Assembly (NCBI RefSeq): GCF_001641635.1
Contig: NZ_LUUB01000051.1
Span: 214,659 to 278,658 of the forward strand
Direction of reading: 5' to 3'
DNA: 64,000 bases
DNA from: Bradyrhizobium centrolobii
Lineage (GTDB): Bacteria; Pseudomonadota; Alphaproteobacteria; Rhizobiales; Xanthobacteraceae
Shown here: positions 63,320 through 64,000 of the stretch, piece by piece
Layout: each line of letters opens with the position of its first letter
How positions within the stretch are numbered: position 1 is the stretch's first letter
Notes under the pieces: generated by a model
What the model saw: the letters and a program-made list of their open reading frames with translations, nothing else
The model's database searches: none
What the model was told of the DNA's origin: nothing
Program-made: the position numbers and the translations under genes

Positions 63320-64000
63320 TCATTGCGCGCGGCGGCGGGTCTTCATGTCGAGCCAGACCGCGAGAATAACGATGACGCCGGTGACGAGCGGTTGCCAGTT
63401 GGCGCTGACCGACAAGAGGTTCAAGCCGTTCAGCACCAGTGTCAGGATCAATGCGCCGACGAAGGTGCCGAATACGGTGCCGACGCCGCCGAACAGCGAG
63501 GTGCCGCCGATCAGCACGGCCGCGATCGCCGGCAGCGTCAGACTCTCGCCGATGTCGGCCTCGGCCGAATTGAGCCGCGACAGGAAGATGATCGAGGCCA
63601 GCCCCGCCATGGTTCCGGATACGGCATAGACGAGCAGCAGGCGCCGTGCGACCGGAATGCCGGAGAGTCGCGCCGCGACGGGATTGGCGCCGATCGCATA
63701 GATCTCCTGGCCCCAGATCGTGCGTTGCGCGAACAGTGTGCCGATCGCGAGGAAGATCAGGAGCAGATAGACCGGGATCGGCAGGCCGAACAGATAGCCG
63801 CTGCCGATCTGGCGGAAGCCGGCGGGGAAGCCGTGGATGGTGTCGCCGGCCATGTACCAGTAGGTGAGGCCGTTGAGCACCCAGAGCATGCCGTAGGTGG
63901 CGATGAAGGAGGGAATGCGCAGCGCAGTGACCATGATGCCGTTGAGGAGGCCAACGGCGCCGCCGACGATCAGCGCGGTGAGGATGCCGAGCGCCGGCGA
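63320..64000 (-). CDS. Ribose-type (RbsC-like) sugar ABC permease, 5' part outside the window
   Basis: The C-terminal 226 residues of a BPD_transp_2 permease; the frame is open to the right edge (beginning SPALGILTALIVGGAVGLLNG), so the start lies beyond 64,000. Helices and loops match RbsC: IPSFIATYGMLWVLNGLTYW, GQEIYAIGANPVAARLSGIPV, the EADIGESLTLPAIAAVLIGGTSLFGGVGTVFGTFVGAL signature, and NLLSVSANWQPLVTGVIVILAVWLD near the end. It is 40 bp upstream of the binding-protein gene and presumably preceded by an ATPase gene. Confidence 0.92.
   Translation of the reverse strand, partial: SPALGILTALIVGGAVGLLNGIMVTALRIPSFIATYGMLWVLNGLTYWYMAGDTIHGFPAGFRQIGSGYLFGLPIPVYLLLIFLAIGTLFAQRTIWGQEIYAIGANPVAARLSGIPVARRLLLVYAVSGTMAGLASIIFLSRLNSAEADIGESLTLPAIAAVLIGGTSLFGGVGTVFGTFVGALILTLVLNGLNLLSVSANWQPLVTGVIVILAVWLDMKTRRRAQ

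Overview
The window looks like chromosome from a Bradyrhizobium-type alphaproteobacterium. The DNA is GC-rich and densely coded, with many ATGA/TTGA stop-start overlaps. It carries an aerobic (CobG/CobF/CobN) vitamin B12 pathway, many Tat-exported proteins, intergenic palindromes of a kind I associate with Bradyrhizobium and Rhodopseudomonas, and a small secreted protein ending in CRGC. The genus is inferred from style and gene content, not from a marker gene.

Region 1 (1-18,378) is cobalamin. A tightly overlapping operon, cobW(end)-cobN-G-H-I-J-(K on the other strand)-L-E-M-B-A-F-T, covers most corrin-ring steps and part of nucleotide-loop assembly. It meets a convergent CobC-like phosphatase gene. 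A clear cobalamin riboswitch (about 14,283-14,470) lies in front of a TonB-dependent outer-membrane receptor of siderophore-receptor type and a PepSY membrane protein, which probably form a B12-repressed uptake pair.

Region 2 (18,379-35,405) matches, gene for gene, the published furfural / 5-hydroxymethylfurfural (HMF) / furoic acid route. It has a UbiX/UbiD pair (hmfG/hmfF, furandicarboxylate decarboxylation), a three-subunit molybdenum hydroxylase (hmfABC, furoyl-CoA dehydrogenase), a furoyl-CoA synthetase (hmfD), a crotonase-fold hydrolase (hmfE), a metabolite:H+ symporter, a GMC oxidase (hmfH) and an aldehyde dehydrogenase. A LysR and an AraC regulator and an orphan Bug binding protein accompany them. 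The molybdenum subunit is fused to a CoxG-like domain. A 24-bp perfect inverted repeat in the LysR/UbiX divergent promoter is a likely operator.

Region 3 (35,427-43,271) holds an MFS exporter, about 1.2 kb of intergenic repeats and palindromes, and a complete Dpp/Opp-type peptide ABC transporter.

Region 4 (43,334-57,979) is the most unusual. Two paralogous large regulators (OmpR-type winged helix + NB-ARC ATPase + C-terminal helical repeats) bracket a stress/detoxification block: a HisKA_2-type kinase, a VOC protein, a Tat-exported epoxide hydrolase, a crotonase, OsmC, a cupin, MsrA, a broken DUF1330 gene and a stand-alone SdhA. Four promoters around the first regulator share a previously unannotated motif, CGCAAC-n2-CTAAC-n5-CTAAC-n5-ATAAC-GAGCAA, with CTAAC units at exact 10-bp steps. 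I propose it is the binding site of the neighbouring regulator and defines a local regulon.

Region 5 (57,980-64,000) holds a FAD oxidoreductase and an acyl-CoA/AMP ligase, each preceded by a hairpin that buries its ribosome binding site. A small secreted protein, a YciI-like protein and the 3' part of a ribose-type ABC transporter operon follow. No rRNA, tRNA, CRISPR array or intact transposable element was seen.
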